Of a DNA stretch of 64,000 bases, positions 21,847-34,899 are shown one piece after another. How positions within the stretch are numbered: the stretch's first letter is position 1; each line of letters begins with the position of its first letter. The notes under the pieces were generated by a model. It did no database searches. It was not told where the DNA came from and saw nothing but the letters and a program-made list of their open reading frames with translations. The stretch comes from Gnetum montanum (taxonomy: Eukaryota; Streptophyta; Gnetopsida; Gnetales; Gnetaceae): positions 146,367 through 210,366 of the forward strand of contig MNCI01033721.1 of the NCBI GenBank assembly GCA_015680685.1, read 5' to 3'. A program made the position numbers and the translations under genes.

Positions 21847-22139
21847 TTTCGCTATTGGCTGTTCAGTGTTGCATGGAATTTTCGCGATAGATAAGCTTTC
21901 CATTAGTTGGGAAAAGAAAATTTTGACACATGCATTTTACGGTCATGAACATCAGTCGCTGCCAATTCCACTTTGCAAATTTTAGTGTTATGCCTCTTTT
22001 GCTGCTCAGTAGATATATGTAGGACTTGGCTCTCAATCAAGTTGAAGGCCGCAAAGATCATTTGTTATCACTATTGTAGTGTTCATCATCTACAACTTGT
22101 GATCATTTTCATGCTATTATTGTACTATGTGTTGATTAC

Positions 22140-22803
22140 AGTCAATCCCTTGCTACTTTTTCTATCAGCCCCTCTCTTTACTCTGTGCTTATCTAGCAAA
22201 TTTTGCAGATTCATGACCAAATCTGGCAATGTAGTCTTTCATGGATGCAATTTGTTCCTATTCCCATTTGTATGCTTCATTGAGTTTTTTTCCAAATCAG
22301 CTCGTATTTGACTATATTGATCATTATTTTCAGTGTAAAACTTCAGCACACTTCATTTAGAAAATCTTGGGAATGTGAGATAACAAAAAGTAATGGGATC
22401 AAATTTTTTTAAGCATTCTTCAAGCCACACATAAGCTTCGTAATCAAGATGGCTTGTCAGTTCATCCAGCAATAGTACTGTAGGATTCATAACTAATGCA
22501 CGTGCCAATGCAATTCTCATATGCCAACCACCAGAAAAATCACGTGTCTTTTGGCTTGCATTGCCTTGTTAAAACCTAGAACAAATAAAATTTCAGCAAC
22601 TCTTTTTTCTGTAGTGGCAACAACCATTGCATCCAACCTTTCGTATATTCTTTTAAGTTGCTTACCATCACCATCTTCACAACCGGCAAGCGCTTCTACT
22701 TTCTTCTTCAATCTTAATCTTTCCTCATCACAATTGATCACAATCGCAAGTGCAAACATATCGGTTGCCTCAATCTCCCTTGTAGGATGGAATATGTCCA
22801 TGG
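22140..22803 (-). pseudogene. ABCF (GCN-type) ATPase gene fragment
   Basis: The minus strand from 22803 reads [60 protein letters not shown]. In a shifted frame it continues with [19 protein letters not shown] and [12 protein letters not shown], then the linker DQY, RADLE and GLIEKVARD. This is the middle of the soluble ABCF family: end of the first nucleotide-binding domain with its signature FSGGW and Walker B, then the inter-domain linker. Walker B LLLDEPTNHLD is changed to [11 protein letters not shown]. At least two frameshifts and several stops make it dead. No intron is seen across about 220 codons, which would fit a retrocopy or one large exon. It is cut at the left end of element C. 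Confidence 0.78.
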
Positions 22804-24179
22804 TGAAACACCACCAAAAATACATGTTGTAACCTTTGTAACCCTCACCCTATGAAACGTAAGGCTAAACTTCATTGTAAATGTGGAGATTATAATCCAA
22901 GAGATGCAATTTTATATACTTTAGCTTTTGGGGTTGAAAAATGCCTCATGATCAAAGCCTCAACCTCCGAGTGAAAAAACTCATAGTATGCCCATATTTG
23001 GGCTTGGGAGGGTTAAAAATGCCCTTGTGGTGGTTGTGTGGTTGTGTATGGGATTGTTGTTTAACATTTATTGCACCAAAAATACCTTGAGGGAGGGGGG
23101 GGAGGAACATATGGCCCACCTATATCTAACATTGGGGGATGTAACATCACACATGCCTAGCATTGGGGGAGTATAACTCTTATCCCCCAATGTTGATTTG
23201 GCATGGCATGAAATTTTATCACTACTCCAACTCCAATGTTGACCTTGCACTTTAGCATTACTATTGGAAGGCTCAGTATGGGTACAAGAAGCTAGCGTGG
23301 GTGAAATTCCTATTTACTATTTTTAGTAAACGGATGAGTTTTGATACCATGGGGATATCAAGATTTATCATACATAGTAACCCAACTGAATTTGTACACT
23401 TGCAACACTTGTACATCAACAATTAGGCAAAAATTTGCACCCAAGTTCATGGCCATGAAGATGTATATAACCCAAATATTAACATCATAGAAAGGTTTCA
23501 CACTTTTGCATTTTTAGCCATATTTTGCATTCAAGAGCTCTTGCACACCTACAAACATGAAGCTTCTTGAATCACCCTAGCGTGGAACCTCTATAGCCAT
23601 TGTGACCCATTTTACCCACTTTTGAGATTGTGTGGATTTTGAAATCAATGCTAAGCATATGGGCATTAAGACTCCTAGTGTGGCTCACTTTTGTAATCCA
23701 AAAAACCCCCACACATCTCACCTCCCTGCATCACCAATGTTGTAAGTCTAGTGTAGGGAACAACAAGGTTTGCTAGCATTGGGAGTTGCAGAACCTATGA
23801 ATCATGGAGTTGACTATGGCATCCAAAGCCACTAGTTTCAACAAAGTCCAAACTCTCACAAAAGTGAACCCCCCTACTACTCTAGGCACATCTTATACAC
23901 ATTCTTTAAATCCTGTTTATTTCTATTAAAATAAGTTTTATAGTTTTGTTTGTATGCAAATTAGATTTATTTATTTCATATCGATGCATTTATTTTCGAG
24001 ATTTGCATTTGCATTTTTATTTTTTGTAACCTTGTTTCATCCTCCTTAAGTCCCTAAGTGATCTACATGATAGTCCAAGGTACCTCGGATCCTTATTTGG
24101 GTGGAGGCCCTTGGGATTTGAGGTTAAGGCTACTACACTAGGATCTTACATTTTCTAGCAACCAAATTTTCCAATTGCA
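22804..24179 (+). repeat. 5' LTR of C
   Basis: Starts TGAAACACCACCAAAAAT, as does 41705. Both copies share AAGGCTAAACTTCATTGTAA, the GGGG hairpin, ATACCAT-GGGGTATCAAG, AAGAGCTCTTGCACACCTAC and the end ACCAAATTTTCCAATTGCA. By eye they differ at well over 10% of sites. The exact 3' end is uncertain by about 20 bases. Confidence 0.8.
23161..23192 (+). repeat. Hairpin in C 5' LTR
   Basis: CATTGGGGGA and TCCCCCAATG form a perfect 10-base stem around a loop with TATAA. The 3' LTR preserves the hairpin (42087-42115). Confidence 0.65.
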
Positions 24180-25148
24180 ATAGTTTTCTAGCACTAGAAA
24201 GAAGGCCTTCATCCAAATTCTACATCTAAACCTATTGCTTGATTGATGATGTTGCCTGAAACTTTGAAAATCCTTCAAACATTTATCAAATATTATTTAC
24301 ATCTTTCGATTATCAAAAGTAACGTTGCAACCCATCCCCCCTACCATCAAAACCCACCATGGAGGTTGCAAGTAGTTTGGACCCTAACAAATTTCACAGT
24401 AGTTGTTGGAAATTTAAAAAGCTAGCATTTGTGTCTAATTAAAACCTTTATTCCTTTTGTTGCAATAATTTTTCAACTAGGCCAACATTGGTGATTTCAT
24501 CTCCCGAAGTCCCATCCATCCATACTGTGAAAATTTCTTAGCAAGACCAACATTGGAAACCTATAAAAATCATACGTTTGAAAAAATCAAAGCTATCATT
24601 CTTATTTTTATCAAATATTATAGTTACCAAAAGTAAATTCCCTATGCCAATGCTGTAAAGAAAGGTGTAAGATTTTCCATCTTACCCTCATTCTTCCCCA
24701 CTTTTCTCTTCGAACATTGGTATGGCTGGCTAGTCTAGTGTGGTTGAGGTTTGATACCCACTTTTTGCCTTTTCTAAGTAAAGGGGTATACCCCATTTGA
24801 TAACCACTTACAATTTGTAGCTCATAACCTTTCATAGTCATACCCTTGAACCTTTTGTTAATTTCACTTGCTAAAATTTCTATTTTATCCATTAATTTAT
24901 CATCGTTATTAATCCATTTTCAACATTCTTATCATGTCTTTTCAATAATCAAACATTGTACCCTTCAACTTCACTGATCATGGGTCTAGCCAACATGCCA
25001 CAAGCGTCTATGATCCCAGGGCCCCACCATGGTCAAGCGTAGGTAATCTCTGAGACTTAGGAACTAAAGTCATGAGTTCTTAGCAATAAATAAAGATCAT
25101 TACAACTTCATTTGTGTCAAGATTCAGAATGGCATGTTGATTCTATGA
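24180..25148 (+). other. Leader of element C, no convincing ORF
   Basis: Between LTR and gag. Contains CCAACATTGG palindromes and CTAGTGTGG words (24480-24740) also common in the LTR and in 34900-36490. No primer-binding site recognised. Confidence 0.5.
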
Positions 25149-26945
25149 ATGGAAGAAAAAGCCAAGAGGGAGTATGAGCTCATACATTGGGATGCGAAGG
25201 AGTATATTCCTTCCCCGTATGACCAGATACCCCTCACCAAAACTTATGTGTGCATCCTATCTCAACTAATTGAGATGGATGAGGAGGATCATAAGGCTAG
25301 CTTAGATGAGCAATAGGAGGAAGAGGATGAGTTTTGGGTAGAATCCTAACATGAGAACATCCTAGGTAGGTTTTTCTAATAAGTGACTCCAAAGGTCACA
25401 ATGCCTACTTCTACCCCTCTCACCTCTTCCATGGCACAAATGTATGAATCCTCCATTCCATCTTACCCAACATATTTGGACCCATGCCAATCATCATAGT
25501 GCACCAAACACAATTGGTGTCATAGTCCACAACCTTCCATTTTTGCATGTTGTTTGCTACCCAACTTTGGTCTGTGTAGCCATCATCAATGATTACCACC
25601 ACCAACAACCCTTTACCTACCTAGATGGGGCCCATCATGGGATCCCAAATAACCCAGTGGTCACAAATCCATTTTGTCCCATTTATGCCCCAGATACCAC
25701 CATAAACATCTTTCTTTTTGTTAGCTCATCTACCACCATGATGACACAACCTCTTTCCTTAGTGCCATAACTGATAGTGAGGCCACAGGCCTTCCAACAA
25801 ACACCACAAATCTTTGTGTAGATCCCACAACTGGCAAGGGCATCGTAGAACCTAGATCAATCCTTCCAAATGATCTAGGACCTTATATAAGAGTTGAAGA
25901 GGCTCAAGGCCTCTACATCCCAAATCATGAAGATCATGAACTACTATCAGGATGATGACATTAGTCCTACAATCCCCAAGTGTTCCCACACCATAGTTTA
26001 CAAAGTGCAACGATGAAGGTGACCCAAGTTTACATCTCATAACCTTTCACTTTGAGTGCTTATTATTACAAGCTTGGCTACATACAATAACTAGGATATT
26101 TCCTATGTCCTAAAGGGAAAAGTCCCTTGATTGGTGCTACCCCTTATTGAGAGGATCTATATTTTCTTTAGAAGAATTGATATGACAATTTTTTAACTAC
26201 TTCAAGTACAACTTAAAGCCTAACACCATCCTTCACCAGCTAATGAATGTTAAGTAAGGACCCCTCGAACTAGTGCAGAAGTTCAAGCAACGATGGAATA
26301 GTTTGCTTAACAAGATACCAGAACCTATAGCTAAAACTCACCTTTTAGCTATATTCAAGAGGGTTTTTATCAAGTTGAAACTATACTATCTTGATCCACA
26401 GCCACTAAGCTAGGCCTTCTCCCAAACTAAGAACATAGAGTATGTTGTAGAGACTACCCATAACCATGCCTATGTGGCATATCAAAACCAACACATGTGA
26501 AAGGACAAGGAGAGGAGTAGACAAAACAATGTGGTGGTGGCAACTATAGCCAAATAAACTAAGACAATCAATCAGGGGCTATGAACTAATCAACCTGAGG
26601 CCCCTGCTAATAACCAAAACAACCAATCCTTAACATTTAGGGCCACTACATTGACTGCTTCTAGACCCAGCTATGAGTAGAGAGACTAAACCAAGTATAC
26701 TAGGTTATTTTTTAAATCATCTATACTTTTGGACCAACTATTGAAGAGTGGGAAAATCCAATATAAGAAGATGACCAAAAAAGCTTGCAAGAGGAATGAG
26801 AGGCTATGTGAGATAGCAAGGCTCCCACTCGAGCAACAAAAGATGATCCTTAGGTATCCAAGTATTTTAAGCTTAACTGCTTTTGCCACTATCATCAATT
26901 TCTAGGTCACAACACTAACTTTTGCCTTGCCCTAAAAGATGATTT
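25149..26945 (+). pseudogene. gag: gag of element C
   Basis: The likely start ATG at 25149 gives MEEKAKREYELIHWDAKEY. The capsid core near 26123 reads SLDWCYPLLRGSIFSLEELI, FKYNLKPNTILHQLMN, FKQRWNSLLNKIPEP, the retrotrans_gag pattern of Tat elements. The nucleocapsid motif CHYHQFLGHNTNFCLALKD near 26880 has Tat-type spacing C-x2-H-x4-H-x4-C. The part between (25300-26100) is Pro/His-rich with mixed frames. Many stops (TAG/TAA) and at least two frame changes make it inactive. Confidence 0.75.
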
Positions 26946-28480
26946 ACAAAGTTAGTGTTGTAATAGCTGGTTCTTGATGCTTCTAATCTAATTTGGCCTC
27001 AAAACCAATCAATGCATGTTTATAAATACCCATTGAATGTTAATAATAGCCTATGCACTATAGTAGCATTCAACATCAATCATGACTCAAGGCCTCTGAG
27101 GGAACCATTTGTGATTCGGATACCTCCTCACAACAAAAGATGTCCTTCAACTTCAACTAGCTCAAAGTTCCCCTTTTTTGTAAGGGTGCCATCACCAATG
27201 GCCCCCAAGGAGCCTTTTATCATTAGGGTAACTCCTTCTGCTACAAGCAAGTCCATCCATACAATAGAGCAATAACCTCCTATGGTGGCTAATGCAATGG
27301 CCTCTTCCTCACAAACAACCAATGATAACCAAAAGGCCTCAACTAAGCAAAGGAAGAATCCTAAGTAAAAGCCCAATAATAAAAATGCCAAGAAAGATAA
27401 GTTATAGAAGGAAGTGAGCCTACCAAAGCCCACTCCCATATCATCTATACCTGTGACCTCTTCAATGTAGGCTACTTTAACAAGTAAACCATGGAAGGGT
27501 CCTAAAACTCAAGGGAAAGAGAAAGAAGACAAGCCACAACGAGAACAGCCAAAACATGAAGTACGCATTTTCGGGTGCATGGAGGAAGTCAAATACAACT
27601 AGGGTGACAAGCCTATGGCCAACAACATAGACTTCCTAAATGCAATGGAATAGGTCAAGCAGTCTCTGAAATAAAAAAAATACATCCTTGAGCCTGTATG
27701 ATATGGTCATGACTTTCGCTACACATCATGATGCAATAGTCAAGATGTTGACCTCTATCCCCATTAGTGAGAACATCCCTACTAACAGAGAATCCATCGA
27801 TGTGGTGATAGTTCCTTCTTCACCTAAGGAGCAAAGTCAACATTGTTAGTGTTTTGCAACAACAAAATCAAGACCATCCCCCAAAGTGGCAAAGTGACAA
27901 CGGCTCCTCCTTTCATAATCATAGTACAAAGTGCATCAAGTGCATGTAGACAATGGGGCCACAACGAATGTCATTCCCTACACCATAGTTGAATGTTTAA
28001 GCCTAATGAAACATATACAACATACCTTAATGTTGGCTCTTAAATCTTTCAATGGATCAGGGGTTGTTGTTAAGGGATCTATCTTCTTATACTTCGTGAT
28101 AGAGAAGCAATTCCCACAACCACTAATTCTTTGGTGATAGAGGAAACAACAAGATTCAACCTCATCCTAGGAAGACCTTGGATAGCTCAACTATGAGCTA
28201 TATCTCTACCTATCCACCAAGAAATTCACCTACCTTATGAGGGAGGTGAAATTATCATCTATGGTGATAATGCAGTTTCCCTCATGGTCAACAATGTAGG
28301 CATAGAGCAAGGGTCTGAAGTGGAGTTTAAGAAAGAAACTCCCAGCCACAAAGTTAAGCAACCCAAAGAACCTAAGAGGCCAAAAATGATAATGATGGAT
28401 TGAGGGATATGCTATGGGGAGAACTCCCCTTTAACATCATTAGTGAAGGGGATGGGGAGTATAAGCTTGTGCAAAATAGG
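26946..28480 (+). pseudogene. Linker and aspartic protease of element C
   Basis: A Pro-rich linker with PFVIRIPPHNKRCPS and PFIIRVTPS is typical of Tat gag-pro junctions. HHDAIVKMLTSIPI near 27720 follows, then protease with VHVDNGATTNVIP at about 27940 (active-site D-S/T-G-A reads D-N-G-A) and ETTRFNLILGRPWIAQL near 28140, where GRPW is the Tat version of the conserved C-terminal G-R motif. It runs on as NNVGIEQGSEVEFKK to about 28480, after which retroelement coding stops until 37200. Confidence 0.75.
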
Positions 28481-29281
28481 TCATAAACATTTCCTAACCT
28501 CTCAAAGATTAGGAAGCATTTACACAAGTGATGTACATCTTTCATCCTCCTACCCCATGCACTTGTGACCTTGTAGCCATATGTACCTATAGCCTGTTAG
28601 CCTAGACTTCATTTTGCCTTTTTATGTCATTTTGTTCACTTTATTTTAACTTTCTTCACATGTAGCCTAAGAGTTTACTTTTGTTTATATTAGTTATTTA
28701 TTAAAGCCTTTTTCTTTTCTCTTTTAGCATGATATAAACATAAAAATATCATAAAACTTTTAAACCAGAAAACCCATAAAAATTTCTTTAAAAAAGACAA
28801 AAAATATATTTTTTGTTGAAAATGACATGGGCCCACCATGGCCTAAAAATCACAAGCACGTATGACTTGCCATGGCCTTAAACTAGCAAACATCACTTAG
28901 CCTACCATGACCTTAAACTGGCAAACATCATTTTACCTTATTCCTATTTTAGCCTTCAACCTTTTTATCTAGTCATTTCAACATTTTACAATGTTATAGC
29001 CAAGATAACCAACATAGCCTTGACCAATGTTTATAACATTAAAATTATAAAACTGTAAAACCATAACAAAACCATAATACTAGAATGATATAGCCAAAAC
29101 CAAAACTTAAATTTAATTTTAAAAACATGTTCACAACATAAATAGCCATGGCCACACCATGTGGAAAAATGTTTAAGAAAAAATAAAAATGAACATAAAA
29201 TTATCTCCAACCAAAGTATTGGCTAGCACTAGCCATAAACATCAACAATAATAAACATAATGTGACCATCAACAAGAAAAA
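28481..29281. other. Left flank of the antisense block in C
   Basis: AT-rich non-coding sequence. Three copies of an ATGGCCTTAAACTAGCAA-like word at 28837-28935 recur at 36573-36900 on the far side of the antisense gene. Confidence 0.45.
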
Positions 29282-32200
29282 CTAAAATGAGTAGCTGGTG
29301 ATGCTAAGGGGCATCTGGAGAAGGAAGTCATGGACCATCCCTACCCTCACCTTTGGGATCGAAGATATTGCCTAGTGCTTGAAAAATAAAAACATAACAA
29401 CAATTAGTAGTCAATTCATAAAAAATAAGCCTATGACATAAGTAAGACCAAAGCAACATTAAAACCAAATAATCATAATCACACCTATGGGGAATCTAGC
29501 TTGATGAACTCTATGGAAAGATGTTGGAGACCAGCCTTCAAGTGATGGAATATTTGATCTTCCATCATGTTGGCCCAATCTACATCCCTAAGATTAATTC
29601 CCATGAGAATATTGTTGTTATTGATGTCCATCCATGTGAGTAGCTTCCATGATACCATGGCCATAGAAACCTTACATGTAGCTATAGAGACCTAAGGAGT
29701 AGGAGATTCAACCACTATGAGAGTGCCTTCAAAGATTTTGTGGGAACTTTTAGCTTGAATCCCCTTGATGAATAGCTCCATCTTCCACCATTTAGTAGTC
29801 TCCTCCTTAAGCCACTTTAGATATGACTCTTGGTCATCCTTGTACTTTCTTTTATGGTCCTTTTGTGTCCAACCCCACTCTACGACCCAGGCACAATAAT
29901 TGTTCCAATCCTTGGCTTTGTAGATGATGAGGTCAATCTACAACTACTACTCCACCATCTCCTTGGCAAGAGTAACCTTCTCATAAATGACATTCTGGGA
30001 ATAGGCTCACATGATCTCCTTGGTTCACAAGTTCTTTGTGTTAGCCACTTGGGCTTTCACAAAGGTGTTATGATCCTAAAGATCAATAATCATATGTGCT
30101 TGTTGCTTGTTCTCCTCCTTCAAAGCCACAACCTACTTCCATAAGGATTCTTTGGACCTTTGGAATCCCCACAAATTTTTTGCTTATGAAATTGCAAGAT
30201 TAGTGGTAGTTTCATATAACTTCCATGGTACATTCTCAACCCTAGGAGGGAACTAGGGCGATGAGTTGATCTCCATGTCATGGCTAGGGTCCCACATAAT
30301 GAAAGGTACTATAAATAATATAACTAAAAAAATATAACCATAATCATAGCGTACAACATGAATAATCAAATATATCTCTAAAAAACCAAAGTAAAAAAAC
30401 TATGGTAAATAAATAAAGTTTTTACTGATCTCAGAAGTAACTTGTTGCAATTGATTGATGATGTCCTTGCCTAGTCCATGCATGAACTTCATCTTGGCTA
30501 GAACCTCTACCCATGGTTTATACAAAGCATAGGTATAAGAACCTCTGCCTGTAGCTTAGAAACTAAGATAAGCATAACAATCGTCAAATGGTTAGAATGA
30601 AAACCAAACATTAAACTATAATGAATAGCACTAAGGGGTATGCATACCTGGATCCTCCTCCTCAGGGATAACAATGGAGGATTCCCCTTGCAACAGCTCA
30701 TCAAATAGGGCATCTAGGCCATCCAACGCCACATTGGCCAATTCTTCATCCTCATGTGACTATAGGAGAGCCTCCTCTACATGCCTCTACTCCTCTACTA
30801 CTATTATAGCTTGGGCTACCATGTCTTGTTGCCTATTTGTAAGGACAATGAACCAAAAAAATAAGAATGACTTACCAATGTTACAACCTTATAACCTTAG
30901 AAACTAAAACATAGAAAACACCAACACATAACCAAGAGTTAGTAACTTACCTATGACACATAATGAGTCCTACCAAGCTTCAACATGAACCTTCTCTTGG
31001 AAGGTTACTCTATTGCTAATGTTTCTTCCTCAATGGACCATTTGAGCTTTACTTTGGCTACCCCATCAGCTTGAGCACAAAACTTTCTAGCCCTCCCAAT
31101 GTTAGCATGATCTATGTGAGTCTCCATCCCCATGCTATCAAGGGAAGCATACTTCTTACCACTAACTTCCTTAGTGGTTATAGATAGCAACTCCCCAACA
31201 TCCTCTGGTGGGTTATTGGCCTACATGATTGGATAAATATGTTTTATCCAAGGCCTAGAGAGTTGGGATAAGTCCTAACATACCCAGTGCCCATCCCTCC
31301 TCACCACCAAGAACTCTACAAATCTCTTAAAATATTCTACAAAAAATGCATAGTGCATGTAGCATATTGTATAGAGATCCTCATGAAGTTTGAGGATTTC
31401 ATCACATAATCTAGTAGCTAAGTCAGTAGCCCAATCAAACAGAGCATCTTCTCCTAGGACCTTCATCATGGTCCACACTTGGGCAATGCCAATCACCTTC
31501 TTCTGTGATAACAGTTTAGGAAATACATGGTAATGGAACAAGGGATAGGACTCATTTACTTCAAGAAACTATAAATCATCCATGGAAAAACTAGAATGGC
31601 CACAACAAGCACTCGACCATGCCTCTACATCCTCACAATGGCTTGCCTCCTTAACTAGTTTGGTGGCAACCCTCATCCCTTCAATGGAAATACCAAAGAG
31701 ATAATAAAAGGTAGCCTCATCAATATGCAAGGTGATTGGTATCCCATGAATCTTGGTGATGAACTTATTGGCTCCTTCATCAAAGGAGTCAATGATGTTC
31801 ATCATCAAAGTAGAAAGGATGGTTGAGTAGATGTCATGAAGAGATCAAGAAAACCTACATGAGCAATGCATGCTTGAACATGTCTAGGTGCTTGTCCCCT
31901 CAAACAACATTGTGTTTCATCCACCTCATCAAATTTTATGATGAGGGTCTCCTCAACATATCTTGAAATGGTCAACGTGTTGCTAAAAGAGTTGGAAGCC
32001 CCTGCAAGATAACAAAAATGGCTTGTTTTCTAAGGCATGAAACCATCATCTATAACCAAGATACAATAAGAAAAATAGGTCAAAATCATTTGAAAAATTA
32101 GAATAAAATAGCCTAAAACTATAGCCATAGAAATGTTAACTTAGCTAAAACCATGTTTTCTTACCTCTCTTATTCTTGCTAGATGAGGATTTTTTGAATG

Positions 32201-34676
32201 TCTTGACATTGGTATTTTCAGGACCATCCACCAGCTATGAGCCATTTTGGTAGACATACATCTCTTGAAGGATGGGGCAAGGACTTAGGTGCATTCATCA
32301 AAATTACCCTTCAACTAATCGACTACTATGTGTCTAATGTTAAGACCTTGGGTAAGTACACCCATCGTAGTTTGAGCCACCTTCAAGATTCATTCATTCC
32401 TAACCAAACCTTTGTTGCTAACCTTATACCTATAGGATGTGTAGCATTTAGAATGTTAGAAACTCATAATGCTAAGGAGTGGCAAGTAGAACAATTAAAA
32501 TCAAAATAAACCATACATTAGAACTATACTCACCTAACTAAATGGTAGACCATGCCAGGAGGATTCTAGAACAATGTCTAGGACTGGTGTGCCAACATCA
32601 GAGTATTATTAGCATTATACTAAGAATACTCTACCATGCTCTATATTTGGGCCAACTTGAGGGTTCCAAGGATGTCGGTACTATCATAAAACTCCCCTTC
32701 CATGTATGTCTCAAGTCATCCATTATGAATCCAATGATCATATTGGTTGAATGAAGTAGTACGGTCTCCATTATAACCCTAGTCATGTGCATAGATAAGT
32801 GTGACCACACAATCACATTGAATTTTCTGAAGAGGTAGGTAAGGAATTCCTTTGCCCCAGGTCAAAACCATAGGGAACCCCTATCTAGGACCAAATAAGC
32901 AAGGGCAATGTTTGGCTTGGGGAGATTAACATAACACAAAATCCTCACAAGCCCAACCACGATCAAGATGGGCTTAAGGAAAGCACTACATGGGAAACAA
33001 AACACAATGTTAGAATCATATCAATAGCACCTAGAAAAAACATTAGCAAAACTAAAACAACAATAATTATAACCAAGTATAGCATACAACCATACCACAC
33101 TTAGAATTTCTTAGGAAATTTTGCCTAAGACATCCTAGTTAGTGGTGAAACTAGCCATCATAAAAGCTCTAGAATGTTAGTCAAAATTCCTTCAAAAAAT
33201 TCTAAAAAATAAACATGCTCATGGCCCACACAAGCCTTGGACATCATAGCCAAAATACAACAACATTTACATGATGAACCAAAACTTCCAAGCCATGCCT
33301 TGGTTCAAACAACATTCATACAACACTTTGACATCTAGGAAAGACAGCTGTAGGAAAATCATTGGTAAAAATAGGAAAAAAATTTTAACAATCATGAAAA
33401 CAATGTTACACCATTTCTAACATCCCCCAGTATCCTCAGGGGCATGGAACATTGACAAGAAAAATCATTCAATATGCCAACAATGCCTAGCTCCTACGGG
33501 CAAAACCACCACAACCTAAAAACTTCTATGTGTGCAATCATATAGGAAAAATCATTAAAAATCAACCGTAACTCTCATTTTAGTGATTCCACTACCATTG
33601 GAATCCTTAAATTGAAGGCTATGTGAAAATAACTAGAAATGTAAATAATTATAAGAAATTTTTCTAGAAAATGTAGCCAACCAAACATGAACCAAGCCAT
33701 CATGACAAAACCCCTTTCTGTGTGAGTTTCGTAGAAAATTTACCAAAAATTCATAATAAATCCAATTCAAGTGATTCAAAGACCTTTGAAAACTTGAAAT
33801 CAAGATATTCATATCCATAACTAGAGAACATGAAAAACCATTTCCAATTTTTAGAAAAAAATCATAAATTTCATAAAAAAACTAAAGATGACACAAACCC
33901 CAACTGTATGACCTAGCCAAAAAAATTCACTACAAATTGATTACAACTACAAATTAAATGAAACCATAAATAATAGAAATGTAAAATCTAACAATAAAAA
34001 CAAAAAAATTATAATTTGATAAATCATAGCCATTTTCTTAACAAAAAATTCACAAGTAGGGTTTCTTTTCTACAAAAAATAGTAAAAAAAACACATAAAA
34101 ATTAACAAAACCTAATTTAAAATAGCCATATATTAACACTTAGAAAATCAAGTAATCCTAAAAATATATAGAAACCACCAAATTAGGGGCTCATATTTTG
34201 CCAAAATGAAATTTTATTAAACATAGTAACCTAGATCTAGGAAAAAGGCTTCATTCTAAACTAGGAAATAGCAGAAAATGGTCAAAAACACAAAGAAAAT
34301 GGCTAGAAATGACCTACCTCAAGGTGACTGCAAATGTACCCTATCTTACCATGTGCTATGGAAGGTGGGAAATCCACTTTTCCACCCCATATACATCCTC
34401 TAACATTAGGTTATTATTGCTTCCTCCTCTCTTCTTCATTGTTCCTACTACCACCACTAAGAATACCTTAGGAATCTTGCATATTTGAGCTCCAACACTA
34501 TGTGAAGGAGGCCCCTGAAGTAACGACATTAAAGTATGATGATGCTTGAAGGAAAAGATCTCTACAAGATCTTTTATGTAGGCATTATGATGAGAGAATG
34601 ATTGGTGTGTTTGATTTTTGAAAAATTTACAATTAAATCTAGATGTAAACCTAGGCACCCTCTTCCATACCCCCAT
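29282..34676 (-). pseudogene. Antisense multi-exon gene inside element C
   Basis: Proposed exons on the minus strand: 34676-34350 (ATG, MGVWKRVPRFTSRF), 32985-32534, 32471-32165, 32001-30951, 30832-30648, 30548-30426, 30308-29485, 29377-29282 (stop TAG). Introns carry GT and AG ends, for example CCAG|GTATGC with CTACAG|GCAGAG (99 bases) and ATCA|GTAAAA with TTATAG|TACC (117 bases). Reading phase carries across the last three introns: phase 1 for exons 5-6 and 6-7, phase 0 for 7-8. Text includes DEELANVALDGLDALFDELL, VEVLAKMKFMHGLGKDI, and a Trp/Lys-rich WNNYCAWVVEWGWTQKDHK, then coiled-coil ALKEEN. Stops inside are nearly all from Gln codons. I do not know the family. Exon 3 and the exon 4-5 join are less certain, as frames shift there. 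Confidence 0.6.
30951..32001 (-). pseudogene. Largest N-terminal exon (exon 4) of the antisense gene
   Basis: After acceptor TTGCAG at 32002, one frame gives FSNTLTISRYVEETLIIKFD, then a one-base shift near 31830. A single frame then continues for about 280 codons: ITKIHGIPITLHIDEATFYY, LFGISIEGM, VIGIAQVWTMMKVLGEDALF, TRLCDEILKLHEDLYTICY, NIGRARKFCAQADGVAKV. It is broken by four stops and ends at donor TCATAG|GTAAGTTAC. The GIPITLH-x-LFGI-x-G pattern vaguely recalls plant mobile or transposon-protein domains; this is a weak resemblance only. Confidence 0.55.
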
Positions 34677-34899
34677 TGTAAAAACTAGGCACTAAAACTC
34701 ATGGTGCACTAGTAGGGCAAAGGGGAAAAAGTCCAACCAACACTAGGATGGTGGGAGTTACACACAAGTTTCAAAATTTTTAATTTTGAAATGGACCCCA
34801 CTAGATGTCTACTATGCAAGGTGGATTTCAAGCCTTAAAACCTCTTCTATGTTGGGGTTTGAACCCCTTAAAGCCCACACAACTACTTTCTAGCCTTAT

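Noticed and set aside
22521-22832. Plus-strand open frame of 103 codons
   Set aside because: Opposite strand of the ABCF fragment, which has clear family motifs.
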